DNA of 64,000 nt from SAR324 cluster bacterium (GTDB taxonomy: Bacteria > SAR324 > NAC60-12). Position 1 is the first letter of the stretch; every line of letters starts with the position of its first letter. The notes beneath the pieces were generated by a model. The model was not told the origin of the DNA. It made no database searches and saw only the letters and a program-made list of their open reading frames with translations. Below are positions 1-9,232 of this stretch, piece after piece. Location: the NCBI GenBank assembly GCA_028281495.1, contig JANQJU010000006.1, forward strand, positions 1 through 64,000, read 5' to 3'. The translations under genes were made by a program, and so were the position numbers.

Positions 1-3000
1 GTGATCGCTGTGATGATACAAAATGGTGTCGACTTCAGGAATCCCCGCCCCATTGCTACCGGCCACGGGGCCTTGGGCATACGCGGTTCCGTGGAGCAAC
101 AAGGCGAAACACATCACACCTGCCATCGACGCCCGACCTAACAGCACATACGAGAACTCTTCACTTCGGAACACCCCAAACACAATCGTGCCCAGGAGCA
201 AGGCAAACACCAATAGAGTCGCCCTGAATGCCACTTGCTCACTCATGAAGGCTGAGTGGAGCGTTCCCGATAACGTGGCCATCCAATAGTTGGAAAAACC
301 CACGGGCGATCCCAACGGATTGCTCATGTTGGCTTCCTGTTTATAGGTATTGGAGGCAATCCACCCCGAAACACTGGTCGTCTTATTGCGGCTGACGGTG
401 GCGATCAACCCTGCCGGTCCTGCCACGGCTTTGGTGTGCACTTGGGTGCCGTCTGGTTGACGGGTGATGGAATACATTGGCATTGGATAAAAGCTTTCCA
501 ATTCCACATCTCCTGCCTCGTCATAGTTCACCGATTTCACTCGCATGTAAGTATGATCATAGGCATGGGTGTGAGTGGTCGTGCCATTCTTGGTCACTTG
601 GGTGAGCCGATTGTCTTCATCGTAGGTGTAGGCAAAATCCTTCACCGAGATGTGGGGGCACGAGATGGAAGCATCGAGAGTGATGTCGTATCGATTGGCC
701 AAGTAACATTCCACTTCTTGGCGATCTGCATCGCTCAAGACTCCCTTGAAAATGATCACTTCTGCAATATCCGCTGTGGAAACTTCCAAGGGAGCTGCTC
801 CTTCTGAGACAAGACCGAGCCGCCCCGGATGGCCTGTGGTCAACACCGAATTTTTCCTTTCGCCGTTGTAATAATAGACGTTTTCTGTGTTGTCTCCCGT
901 GGCCACGTGAACCCCTAAAGAGTCAACCGAGGAAGCCTCATAGTGAACCCAGCCATTGGCAAAGTGGCCAAATTGTCCCGACCATCGCCCCAGCAACCAG
1001 TTGATATCACGCGACTGAAGCGTGCGGCCTTGGGTTCCCCCAGAGACATACGAGTCCACGATAAAAGCGGTATAGGGCCGTTCCAGGCTGAGATTGTCGG
1101 CAATGGCTAATCCATCGTCCACTCCATCAAACCGCACAGCGGGTTTTCCGTTGGTTCCTGTTTCCACAAAGGTGGGGCGTTTCCCTGCATTGCTCTGAGT
1201 GGCATGGTTGCCTTGTCCAGAGACGTCGTTCCAAATGCCAAAGACCGGATCATAATTGTTGGCTTTCAACCACAGGACCATTTGAGCATCCGAACAACGG
1301 ACCGAAGCATCCAACGGAATGTTGTAGCGACTGGCGAGTTCGCATTCGACTTTTTGCCGCTCTTCCTCGGTTAAAATGCGATCATAAACAATGACCTCCG
1401 AAATATCGGCTTTGGAATTTTCAATATTAACTCCATTCCCAATCGCTAATTTCAATCTCCCTGGGTTGCCTATGACAGCAGCGGTGTCCTTATGACTGCC
1501 ATTCAAGTAATACGTGCTTGTGGACGCATCTCCGGTGGCAACATGGAGTCCTAAAGATTCGGCAGGATAGGCTCCAAAGTGTATCCAGTTGTTATAAGAA
1601 TAGTGACCGACTCCTCCATAGTAACGTCCCACCAACCAGTTGATGTCTCTGGATTGGAGGGTTCGTCCTTGAGGACCCCCCGCTACATAGGCATCCACCA
1701 GAAATACGGTATAAGGGCGTTGCAGGTTGAGGTTATCCGAAATAACCATCCCATCATCCACGCCGTCAAACCGCACGGTCGGTTGCCCACCGGGGCCATT
1801 CGCCACTTGGGTCGGGCGTTTTGTGGCAGTCCCTTGAGTCGCATGGCTTCCGTGTCCTGAAGTATCAGTCCATACGCCGGTACTGGCGTTGTAGTCGTTG
1901 GCTTTCAAATGAAGGACTGGGTCCTTGTGGCCACAACCAGTCACCAAGCTGAGATTGTAGCGGTGCTTCAAGTAGCATTCGACTTGCTGGATTTCGTCAG
2001 CATTCAAATCCCGATCATACACAATCACTTCCGCGATATCGGCCTTGGAAACTTCGAGGGGTGCCGCGCCTTCCGAAACCAATCCGAGGCGTCCCGGACT
2101 ATTCCCCCCAGTCATACCGCCCCCTCCAGAACCATTCAGGGAATAAGAGCTGATACTCATAATATTGGTAGTTCTGGAGGCCATGTGGAGTTCCAACGTA
2201 TTCTCTGGAGCGGCTTCATAGTGAACCCAGGTTCCCGCAAACATCCCAGACTGTCCCGACCAACGGCCGACCAACCAGTTGACATCACGGGATTGCAGCG
2301 TGCGTCCTTTGGCTCCTCCACTCAGATAAGCATCGACGATGAAGACAGTATAGTTGCCCTGGAGATTCACGTTATCGGAGATGACCAAGCCATCATCGAC
2401 TCCGTCAAATCGCACCACGGGCTGACCATTGGTGCCACTCGCCACATAAACGGGACGTTTCGATGCCGTCGCTTGGGAAGCGAAGTTGCCTTCCCCCGAA
2501 GCATCGGACCAAACCCCGGTGTTTTGATTATAATTTTCAGGTTTCAACCAAAGTTGGAGCTGGTGAGAGGGAATGCTTTTTTCCAAGTTCGCTCCTGGCA
2601 AGGTTTGTGGCCCGGCCCCTTCATTCAACAGGACTTTCTTTTTACGCGTCACGTTGCCCACGTTGTCGTAGGACAGATCAATGATCTCTCCGGTGTCGGC
2701 GTTCTCTAGGTTGGTGAGCCGATGTCGATTGTTGGTATTGTTGTAGTTGTAAGTCAGCGGTCCTTTTTGCGTTAAGTTGTCTGCCGCATTAAAACTATAG
2801 TCCAAGTAATCATATCCACCGGAAGAGTTTTGAAACCCGGCACGGTTGATTCGGCCTTGGGTGTCATAGAAAGCGACGCTGGCATCTGAGAATTTTCGGC
2901 CCAGATTGTTCGCTGTCATGTCCTGAATTTCTAGAAGTTTCCCGGCACGATTCCAGGTGTATTGGAAATCATTGTAAGCCTGTGCTCCTTTCTGAACGTT

Positions 3001-6000
3001 GAGGCGGCTGATATTGCCGCTTTGGTCAAAGGTATTGGTGGAAGTCACGCCATTCCCATACCGGATGCCTGTGATACTGCCTTCAATCGAAGGCGGGTCG
3101 TAAGAGGCATATTCGGTAAACATGCCGTCATTGGGTTCTTTGAGTCCTGTTTTTTCTAGGCTTAAGTCGGGTCGGTAAGTGTTCCTTAAAATGGAACCAT
3201 CCGGATAGGTGTATTCCTGTTGTTTTCCATGAACATTGTAGGTCATCTGTTCGATCAACGTTTCTTCGGTTTGATCGATACTTCCGCTCCCATCGATATC
3301 AATCAACGATTTGCGTTCTTTGATTTGACCTCGATTGTCGTAGGCAAACTCATAGGTGATGTGATCGGTAATGATTTGGGTCAGCTGCCCTTTCCCGTTC
3401 GCTTTGCTCACATCGTCATACTCGTAGATGAATGCTTCGCGAGGCGTGGCATCGTTTTTATGAGCAAACAGCTTTTTAGAGATCAATCGTCCCACGTTGT
3501 CGTAAGCAAACAGGATTTTTTGATTGTTTGCGTCAATCTTGGTCTCAATTTGACCATTGTCGGTATAAGTATAGGTCACAATCCCGACGGTCTTTTTATT
3601 CTCCTGGGTGATTTGCCCTAAGGAATTATAAGTGACGGTGGCTAGCTCTCCTAAAGGATCATTGACGGCAATAATACGTCCCATCAAATCATAGGTGTAA
3701 TCGACCTGTGAACCGTCGGGAGTGGCCTTCTCTTCCTCGCGCCCTAAGGGGGTCAAGTCCTGAGTCCACACGATGGAGCTATTCCCACTTGTCAGGTCAC
3801 CAGGGTTGGGAAGCGTTACGTTGGTTTTGGAAATATCGTTTGCCGGATGACTGTAAAAAATCGAATTCACGACCTCTGAATTGATGGTCTCGACGATTGA
3901 ATTCAATCGTCCTCTGGCATCGTAATAAAAATTGGAAAAGTTTTTCTGGGAGCAACTCTCTCCATAAGCATAGTGAATACACCCGGCGGTATCGTAGAAG
4001 GGCTTGGTCACCGATACGAGCTTTCCATTGCCGTTGTATTCCATTTGCTTCAATACTACCGTGTTGTTGTCATACCCCACCGTTCTCAACCAAGCGTGGT
4101 TTCCAAACGCATCGTAAGATTCGATACTCCACGGTCGATCTGTTGGTTCTCCGTTCCAAGCAGAAAGATCATTGTCATCCCAATTGAGAGCCTGCCAACT
4201 GTTCACCAACACTCCCCCTGCCGGATCATTTTCATAAAAGGTGCGGCGGATGGTGGTGAGTGTGGAGTTGTCCGGGTGAGTTCCTTGTTCTTGGATGACC
4301 CGGCCTAAGGCATCCAAGGTGGTTTGGGAAACGATGTTTCCATTGGGATCGATGTGTTTGGTCTCCACTCCAAATCGAGCATCATGTTCATATTGATGCA
4401 CAATGGAAGTCAAAGGCCCCCCGCCATCCGGGTCTGCCGAAGTCATGGTGATCGGATAGGTGTGATTTTGAGCATCATAGGTGAGACTTGTGACGTTTCC
4501 TGAAGGATTGGTCATGGTCAGGATGTTTCCATAGACGTCATATGTGGCTTGGGTGGTGATCCACTTATTTTTGACGTTGTCCCAGCTTTTTTGGCTGAGA
4601 ATATTCATTTTCGCATCATAGGTTTTTTGCAGGAAGTTCAGATCATACGAAGCATTCCACGAACTCAAGTTATTGCACCCCAGGGAATTCGAAACGGTTT
4701 TCCCTGCGACAACGAAATGTTGTTTCCAGGAATCCAAAAAGCCAGTGCTGCCACCCGAATAGTATGCCCGACAAATATACACGTCGTCGTTGGGATCAGA
4801 AATATCTCCACGCTGATGGAGCTGCGTCATTCGTCCGAGCGCATCATAGGTATAATCGAATCGGATCGTCGCGTGTTCCGAGCCGTCGTCATTGAAATAA
4901 GTTGTACTTTGGGCAATCGGTACGTTTTGGTAAGGCGCGGCATTGGTACTGTCGTATCCATAGAAGGAAGACTGCTCCATCGCATTGGTCGGAGTGCTGT
5001 ACGTTGTAATGAATTGGACGTTGCCTCGTGTAGGAAACATGATGCTGTATTCCGTTTCCTTCCGTTTGAGCTGGGAATGATCGATTTCCGTGACGAGGCG
5101 GAACACCATGCCTCCTCGTAAGCGATCATGGAACAAGCCAAAATATCGATAATCATATTGATGACCGATTCCGCCATTGCTTATCGAGAAGCTGGACACC
5201 ACTGAGATTGGAATGGTCACAGCGCGTTGGGGTTGGATGGCACTGGAACTTTTGATGTAGACGGAGCTATCGGTCAGTGGGGAATAATCGATGGAAACCG
5301 TCGCTCCGATGCCATTTTCAATAGTAGCGACCATATCCGTTGGCGAACTCGCCTCTCCCACCCACATGTCGGCACCTCCCAATGTGACTGAGGCTGAAAT
5401 GGCTTGGTAAATGAAGTCGGTCGCGCCATCTCCGTTGTAATCTCCAGGAATCCCAATGCCGTCGAAAAGGTAGGTCCCTCCGGCGACCACATGAAACACA
5501 CCGGTCGCGGTTCCATAATAAAGCTGCAAATTGCCGGCTCCATTGGATCGATCTCGACGGATGAAGTCCATAATGGAGTCGCCATTGAAGTCAGCCAGAA
5601 TGATATCATTGCCGGGATGGTTATCGTGAGTCCCTTTTAAATCATTCGGGTCGGGAATGAAGTTAGGAACCTCTTCAAAGGTTCCATCTCCTCTGGAAAG
5701 ATACAATTGAGCCGAACCGCTGTTATCGGTCGCCCAATTCTCTTTTTCTCGTCGGAGGATATCCGTCATACCATCCCCATTGAAATCGCCGGGAATGATA
5801 TCCGTAAAATCGCCTTTAAACGAATCGGGATTGGATACGAAATTGGGCACGGCGACATAAGACAAATTCGTTCCTTGAGGATAATTTCCGCGGCTCAAAT
5901 AAACGATTGCTGTATTGCTGCTATCGTTATCCAAAGCGCCTTTTTCTTGGCGGATGAAGTCCGTTCTTCCATCCCCATTGAAATCTCCAGGCAGGATATT

Positions 6001-7527
6001 GACATGGTCATGGTCAAACACGGTACCTGGGTTCATGAGGAATCGATAAAATGAACCATCTCCATTGGATTGAAGGACTCTCATATCTGTGGAGGAGGAG
6101 GTCGTCGTGGTAATGATGTCCATCAAACCATCCCCATTGATATCCATCAAAACCACTTCGTTGTCATAAAGGTTGTCGATGTACTGGACACTGAGGAGGG
6201 GCAACGCAGGCCCTTCGGTGAAGGTACCATCGCCATCGGATAAAAATACGGTCGCTCCGGTATCTCCCGCTTGGTGCGACTGGGCTTTCCGTTGGCGTAA
6301 GATATCAGTAAAACCGTCCCCATTAAAATCGCCAGCAAACAGATTGGTGAACACTCCATGAACTTGGAATTCGGTTTGACCGGGAATGATATCAGTGACT
6401 GACGTGAAGGTCAGATCGTCGTTGGCGAGGTAGACTCTGGAGAGAATGCCCGCTCCGGATGGTCCAGAATACTGATAAAAAATGTCGGTCAAACCGTCCC
6501 CGTTAAAATCACCAGAAATTAACTTTGCATTGACAGTGGAAAGGCTTGCATGCGTGAGATTTCCAAATAGGGGTGTGGCGTCCTGAGATGCCATGCCAGC
6601 ATTGCCCGTCTTCCATCCCAATCGAACCGGTTCTAAACACGCATTGTTGGGTCCACATTCTTGGACATCGATCAATCGACTGCGTTTTGTTAAGGGACTC
6701 TCGTCATATTGAAAGTGATACGCTTTGACCAAGCTTCCGTCGTGTTTGGTTTCAATCCGGTTCACTCGTTGGGAGACTACGATTTTATCGCCTCCGATGT
6801 ATTTGACTTCCTCATCGGGCCGGGTTTCATAAATAAATTCGACCGCATTTTTCGCCGGTGTGGCTCCATTGAAGGTGTATTGAATTTTGCTGATGTAGTG
6901 CTCTTTGGTGGTGACATCTTGGGAGTATTCGAAGCGAACCTGATTGCCATTGCGGTCTTGAATCACATTTAAGGCCCAAGCGCGTGTGGTACCACTACTC
7001 AACGTACTCTGCACCGTAGCGTTATAAGATCCACCTCCGAAGACCATATAACTGCCATCTTGAGCGAAGGCATCGAAGGTACCATTGATAAACCTTATTC
7101 GTATCCCACTATCGATTTCAGTCGCGTATTCGGACCCGTTGGCTCCATAGGCTCCGCTGGTCACAACCAATCGTTGGCCGTCTAAGCAAAATCGATCTTT
7201 GGTGTTGTCGTAGACAACCGGATTTTTGAAATTGTCTTGGGCGATGGTTTGCGAACACCGAGTGATTTGAGACACGCCCGCAAGATTCCACCCCATCCCA
7301 AAATAGCTATTCTCCGCGAGGCTATTGTATTCCAGGCTTAAATTGGCTTCCACTCCGGCCCGCCCTGGCGGAGTTTGAATGGGAAGGGAATAGGTGGCTT
7401 GTCCGAGCGACCCCACCTTGAATTCACCCGGGGTGGCTCCAGCTAAGGTGGCAGCTGATTGAGCTGCTGCCAATTGAGGGATGATCAGCGCCATCATCCA
7501 GAGTAAGGAACAGACTAGTTTGACCAT
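1..7527 (-). CDS. Secreted SpvB/YD-repeat (Rhs-type) protein with VCBS and LamG domains, C-terminus beyond window
   Basis: The frame is open from an ATG at 7527 to base 1 (2509 codons, no stop at the left edge). Approximate order: signal peptide 1-22; SpvB-like N-terminal domain from about 28 (TPGEFKVGSLGQATYSLPIQ); at least seven VCBS/FG-GAP motifs of the type GDFNGDG between 342 and 700; YD/Rhs repeats (YDALGRMTQL, YDNVGRLISK) to about 1630; three LamG/concanavalin-like domains starting near 1654, 1866 and 2081, each with VRFDGVDDG, LQSRD(I/V)NWL and (A/S)DI(A/S)EVI; another YD stretch; two hydrophobic segments near 2433-2454 and 2464-2485; then YHHSDH, the start of the Rhs core signature. 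The layout recalls TcdB/SpvB and wall-associated YD proteins. Any toxin domain and immunity gene would lie left of the window. Family assignment is firm; toxin function is inferred. Confidence 0.9.
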   Translation of the reverse strand, partial: MVKLVCSLLWMMALIIPQLAAAQSAATLAGATPGEFKVGSLGQATYSLPIQTPPGRAGVEANLSLEYNSLAENSYFGMGWNLAGVSQITRCSQTIAQDNFKNPVVYDNTKDRFCLDGQRLVVTSGAYGANGSEYATEIDSGIRIRFINGTFDAFAQDGSYMVFGGGSYNATVQSTLSSGTTRAWALNVIQDRNGNQVRFEYSQDVTTKEHYISKIQYTFNGATPAKNAVEFIYETRPDEEVKYIGGDKIVVSQRVNRIETKHDGSLVKAYHFQYDESPLTKRSRLIDVQECGPNNACLEPVRLGWKTGNAGMASQDATPLFGNLTHASLSTVNAKLISGDFNGDGLTDIFYQYSGPSGAGILSRVYLANDDLTFTSVTDIIPGQTEFQVHGVFTNLFAGDFNGDGFTDILRQRKAQSHQAGDTGATVFLSDGDGTFTEGPALPLLSVQYIDNLYDNEVVLMDINGDGLMDIITTTTSSSTDMRVLQSNGDGSFYRFLMNPGTVFDHDHVNILPGDFNGDGRTDFIRQEKGALDNDSSNTAIVYLSRGNYPQGTNLSYVAVPNFVSNPDSFKGDFTDIIPGDFNGDGMTDILRREKENWATDNSGSAQLYLSRGDGTFEEVPNFIPDPNDLKGTHDNHPGNDIILADFNGDSIMDFIRRDRSNGAGNLQLYYGTATGVFHVVAGGTYLFDGIGIPGDYNGDGATDFIYQAISASVTLGGADMWVGEASSPTDMVATIENGIGATVSIDYSPLTDSSVYIKSSSAIQPQRAVTIPISVVSSFSISNGGIGHQYDYRYFGLFHDRLRGGMVFRLVTEIDHSQLKRKETEYSIMFPTRGNVQFITTYSTPTNAMEQSSFYGYDSTNAAPYQNVPIAQSTTYFNDDGSEHATIRFDYTYDALGRMTQLHQRGDISDPNDDVYICRAYYSGGSTGFLDSWKQHFVVAGKTVSNSLGCNNLSSWNASYDLNFLQKTYDAKMNILSQKSWDNVKNKWITTQATYDVYGNILTMTNPSGNVTSLTYDAQNHTYPITMTSADPDGGGPLTSIVHQYEHDARFGVETKHIDPNGNIVSQTTLDALGRVIQEQGTHPDNSTLTTIRRTFYENDPAGGVLVNSWQALNWDDNDLSAWNGEPTDRPWSIESYDAFGNHAWLRTVGYDNNTVVLKQMEYNGNGKLVSVTKPFYDTAGCIHYAYGESCSQKNFSNFYYDARGRLNSIVETINSEVVNSIFYSHPANDISKTNVTLPNPGDLTSGNSSIVWTQDLTPLGREEEKATPDGSQVDYTYDLMGRIIAVNDPLGELATVTYNSLGQITQENKKTVGIVTYTYTDNGQIETKIDANNQKILFAYDNVGRLISKKLFAHKNDATPREAFIYEYDDVSKANGKGQLTQIITDHITYEFAYDNRGQIKERKSLIDIDGSGSIDQTEETLIEQMTYNVHGKQQEYTYPDGSILRNTYRPDLSLEKTGLKEPNDGMFTEYASYDPPSIEGSITGIRYGNGVTSTNTFDQSGNISRLNVQKGAQAYNDFQYTWNRAGKLLEIQDMTANNLGRKFSDASVAFYDTQGRINRAGFQNSSGGYDYLDYSFNAADNLTQKGPLTYNYNNTNNRHRLTNLENADTGEIIDLSYDNVGNVTRKKKVLLNEGAGPQTLPGANLEKSIPSHQLQLWLKPENYNQNTGVWSDASGEGNFASQATASKRPVYVASGTNGQPVVRFDGVDDGLVISDNVNLQGNYTVFIVDAYLSGGAKGRTLQSRDVNWLVGRWSGQSGMFAGTWVHYEAAPENTLELHMASRTTNIMSISSYSLNGSGGGGMTGGNSPGRLGLVSEGAAPLEVSKADIAEVIVYDRDLNADEIQQVECYLKHRYNLSLVTGCGHKDPVLHLKANDYNASTGVWTDTSGHGSHATQGTATKRPTQVANGPGGQPTVRFDGVDDGMVISDNLNLQRPYTVFLVDAYVAGGPQGRTLQSRDINWLVGRYYGGVGHYSYNNWIHFGAYPAESLGLHVATGDASTSTYYLNGSHKDTAAVIGNPGRLKLAIGNGVNIENSKADISEVIVYDRILTEEERQKVECELASRYNIPLDASVRCSDAQMVLWLKANNYDPVFGIWNDVSGQGNHATQSNAGKRPTFVETGTNGKPAVRFDGVDDGLAIADNLSLERPYTAFIVDSYVSGGTQGRTLQSRDINWLLGRWSGQFGHFANGWVHYEASSVDSLGVHVATGDNTENVYYYNGERKNSVLTTGHPGRLGLVSEGAAPLEVSTADIAEVIIFKGVLSDADRQEVECYLANRYDITLDASISCPHISVKDFAYTYDEDNRLTQVTKNGTTTHTHAYDHTYMRVKSVNYDEAGDVELESFYPMPMYSITRQPDGTQVHTKAVAGPAGLIATVSRNKTTSVSGWIASNTYKQEANMSNPLGSPVGFSNYWMATLSGTLHSAFMSEQVAFRATLLVFALLLGTIVFGVFRSEEFSYVLLGRASMAGVMCFALLLHGTAYAQGPVAGSNGAGIPEVDTILYHHSDH

Positions 7528-7910
7528 GTTCGACTCTCCAAATTGAGATGTTTAAAAAACCATGCTCCACCGAACGACTACATTCTTTCGATTGGAGGGG
7601 GTTGCATCAAGACCAAGAGAACTCATGTTCTCCCATTACGGCTTATCTCAATAATTATGCCTGGAGTTTTTGATGAATTTTTTCGTTAGAAAATCAGTGG
7701 GTTTGCGAATGATTTTCTAGTTAGAAAGTGATGCATTGTCTGGTTAGTGAAAGATTGGGGAATAGGATTGGGGAAAAAATTGGGGAATGAGAATGGGGAA
7801 TTGGGGAAAAGTTTGGGAGACCATGAGAACGCTTTGAAACCTGCCGGTTGTTTCTTCAAAGGAAAGTTGTGCGTTCACCGGAAAACCGCAGGTTTCAAAG
7901 GCGGCGTGGG
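7528..7910. other. Intergenic region with G-rich repeats upstream of the Rhs gene
   Basis: This holds the presumed promoter of the Rhs gene but no clear -35/-10 pair. Two near copies of a segment ending TTAGAAA(A/G)T lie at 7681-7733, followed at 7752-7815 by five or more irregular copies of TTGGGGAA. A GTG-started frame across the G-rich part is low-complexity and not credible as a gene. Confidence 0.5.
7832..7900. repeat. 13-bp perfect inverted repeat, long loop
   Basis: CTTTGAAACCTGC at 7832-7844 pairs with GCAGGTTTCAAAG at 7888-7900 across a 43-base loop. It lies just past the stop of the minus-strand nuclease-like gene. It could be a transcript-end structure, but no T-run follows on either strand. 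It could also be an unrecognised element end. Confidence 0.6.
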
Positions 7911-8849
7911 TCAGGATTGTTTTTGCTCCAAGGAGGCCAAATAGTTTTCGATAGCTTCCTTGGACAATCCCTCTAATCGATCTTCAGGAGAGAGGTCTCC
8001 TAATCGATCTTCAGGAGAGAGGCCTTCTAATCGATCCTTGGGAGAGAGGCCTTCTAATCGATCTTTTATGGAATAGTGTTGAAGGACGACTTCTGGAGGC
8101 AGACCTCGAAGCCGTTCTTTGGCAGACAAGGCTTCAACCAATTTGCGACCTTGTTCAACAAGGAACTTCTGTTCCAATTCTTCGGTTTGTAGTTTCTGCA
8201 TGTCTTCTTCCTTCCAAAATAGGTTTAGTAATCGTCGTAAGCCACTCAAGATTAACAATAACCCCTCTGGGAGATGATCCTTGATTTTGTCGATCTGTCG
8301 GAATGCCTTTTGATATTCTGACTTGCGGCTGGCGAAACATTTATAAGGAGCATTGTATGCCGTATTGGCGAGTCGGTTCAAGTCGATGAAAATGATGTGC
8401 TGGGCTGCAATGTTGCTGCTGCGATAGACACCAATCGTTTTCGTCTCTTGGTAACCCCAGGCTTCCAACTTTCGATGATTGGGAGTTTTGCTAGAGACTA
8501 AGAAGGTCTGCCATTGATTCCGTTTCAGGTCATACATTCCCTGATACAGGGTGTCATACATCAAGGACTGCAAAAACGACCGATCATTGATCGATTCGGT
8601 TTTCTTGAATTCGACCAAAATGTGGGAGGCCTTGCAGTCTCGAATGCCATCGGGGAGCCGCTGGATTTGTTCATGGGTCCATTTCCGGTGGTCGGGGTTT
8701 CGCAGTAGGACGATGTCTGCTTTCACTGGGTTCATCGACAACGGAAATTCGATTCCCACTGTCACCCCGGTATCTTTGAGGAACAACTGAAAGACAGCAC
8801 TAAAGATGGTGTGCCATCGGGTTTTTAAGAAGATCTTTTCAAACAGCAT
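7911..8849 (-). CDS. PD-(D/E)XK nuclease-like protein with C-terminal RLEGLSPED repeats
   Basis: 312 residues from an ATG preceded by AGGAG. The N-terminal part carries a classic PD-(D/E)XK pattern: E34 (GIEF), D45 (ADIVLL) and E80-x-K82 (LVEFKK). The C-terminal tail (about 250-300) has tandem units of the form RLEGLSPED, a degenerate repeat I know from Rpn/DUF4351-type transposase-like nucleases in many environmental bacteria. At DNA level the tail is a run of 27-bp repeats. Cutting DNA is inferred from the motif. Members of these families are often found next to mobile or decayed DNA, which fits here. The gene stands alone between two non-coding stretches. Confidence 0.65.
   Translation of the reverse strand: MLFEKIFLKTRWHTIFSAVFQLFLKDTGVTVGIEFPLSMNPVKADIVLLRNPDHRKWTHEQIQRLPDGIRDCKASHILVEFKKTESINDRSFLQSLMYDTLYQGMYDLKRNQWQTFLVSSKTPNHRKLEAWGYQETKTIGVYRSSNIAAQHIIFIDLNRLANTAYNAPYKCFASRKSEYQKAFRQIDKIKDHLPEGLLLILSGLRRLLNLFWKEEDMQKLQTEELEQKFLVEQGRKLVEALSAKERLRGLPPEVVLQHYSIKDRLEGLSPKDRLEGLSPEDRLGDLSPEDRLEGLSKEAIENYLASLEQKQS
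7966..8073. repeat. In-frame 27-bp tandem repeat, about four units
   Basis: Units built around CTAATCGATC(T/C)T(C/T) plus GGAGAGAGG repeat with a 27-bp period. They encode RLEGLSPED/RLGDLSPED units at the C-terminus of the nuclease-like protein. The period is exactly nine codons, so copy-number change would keep the frame. Confidence 0.85.
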
Positions 8850-8889
8850 GATTCTCCTGAGAAAAAGGTTTTATCTTTCTTGAGAATTC

Positions 8890-8913
8890 ATGGAACCGAA
8901 TGTCCGGTTCCAT
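8890..8913. repeat. 9-bp stem hairpin
   Basis: ATGGAACCG (8890-8898) and CGGTTCCAT (8905-8913) form a perfect stem with a six-base loop, about 40 bp upstream of the nuclease-like gene start. It could be an operator or a transcript structure. There is no T-run, so I do not call a terminator. Confidence 0.6.
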
Positions 8914-9039
8914 GACTCCCCGCTCAGGATACCTGCGGTTTTGATAGAAAATAACAGTGAAGCATTTCACAAACGTTTTGTTATAGTATTCAGTTTCATA
9001 GTTTTTATGCTGCGTCATCATCTCGCTGTGTTCTTTATA

Positions 9040-9076
9040 CATCGACCGAGTAGCCAGTTGATATCACGCGACTGAA
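9040..9076 (-). pseudogene. Ectopic 37-bp fragment of the Rhs LamG-domain sequence
   Basis: 33 of 37 bases match 983-1019 inside LamG domain 3 of the Rhs gene, including 22 identical bases in a row (9055-9076). On the minus strand it encodes SRDINWLLGR, the conserved LamG block, and then diverges to a stop. It is too short to be a gene; it looks like a relic of duplication or rearrangement. Confidence 0.7.
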
Positions 9077-9209
9077 AACTTGGGAAATGGGATTGACTCA
9101 ACAGAGATTGGGAGAGCCACTCACCGCGATTGATGAGTTATTGGAACATCCCATTAGTCACTTGGAACAACAGCTCCAAGAACTCCAGAATCGATTCAAT
9201 GCGAAATAG
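9054..9209 (+). pseudogene. C-terminal coding scrap of unknown gene
   Basis: An open frame ending at TAG 9207-9209 reads MGLTQQRLGEPLTAIDELLE and onward into a short leucine/glutamine-rich helix ending NRFNAK. ATG 9087 has no ribosome-binding site, and the frame is cut at its left by the LamG scrap. I read it as the 3' end of a lost gene. The family is not recognised. Confidence 0.4.
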
Positions 9210-9232
9210 GGAGAAAACGGGATAAATTTAGG

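Larger units (their letters stand above)
8850..9232. other. Non-coding region with decayed fragments
   Basis: Between the nuclease-like gene and dgoA. It holds a hairpin (8890-8913), a 37-bp copy of Rhs LamG code (9040-9076) and a C-terminal coding scrap (9054-9209). A 67-codon minus-strand frame over 8839-9042 has no homology I recognise and is probably chance. Confidence 0.6.

Noticed and set aside
1-7527. Several separate genes instead of one giant Rhs gene
   Set aside because: Reading triplets by eye over the left 2.7 kb found no stop, and the domain order continues without break up to the start codon.
7747-7944. Small plus-strand gene
   Set aside because: Low-complexity Gly/Lys coding caused by TTGGGGAA repeats, no ribosome-binding site, and it overlaps the nuclease-like gene's end.
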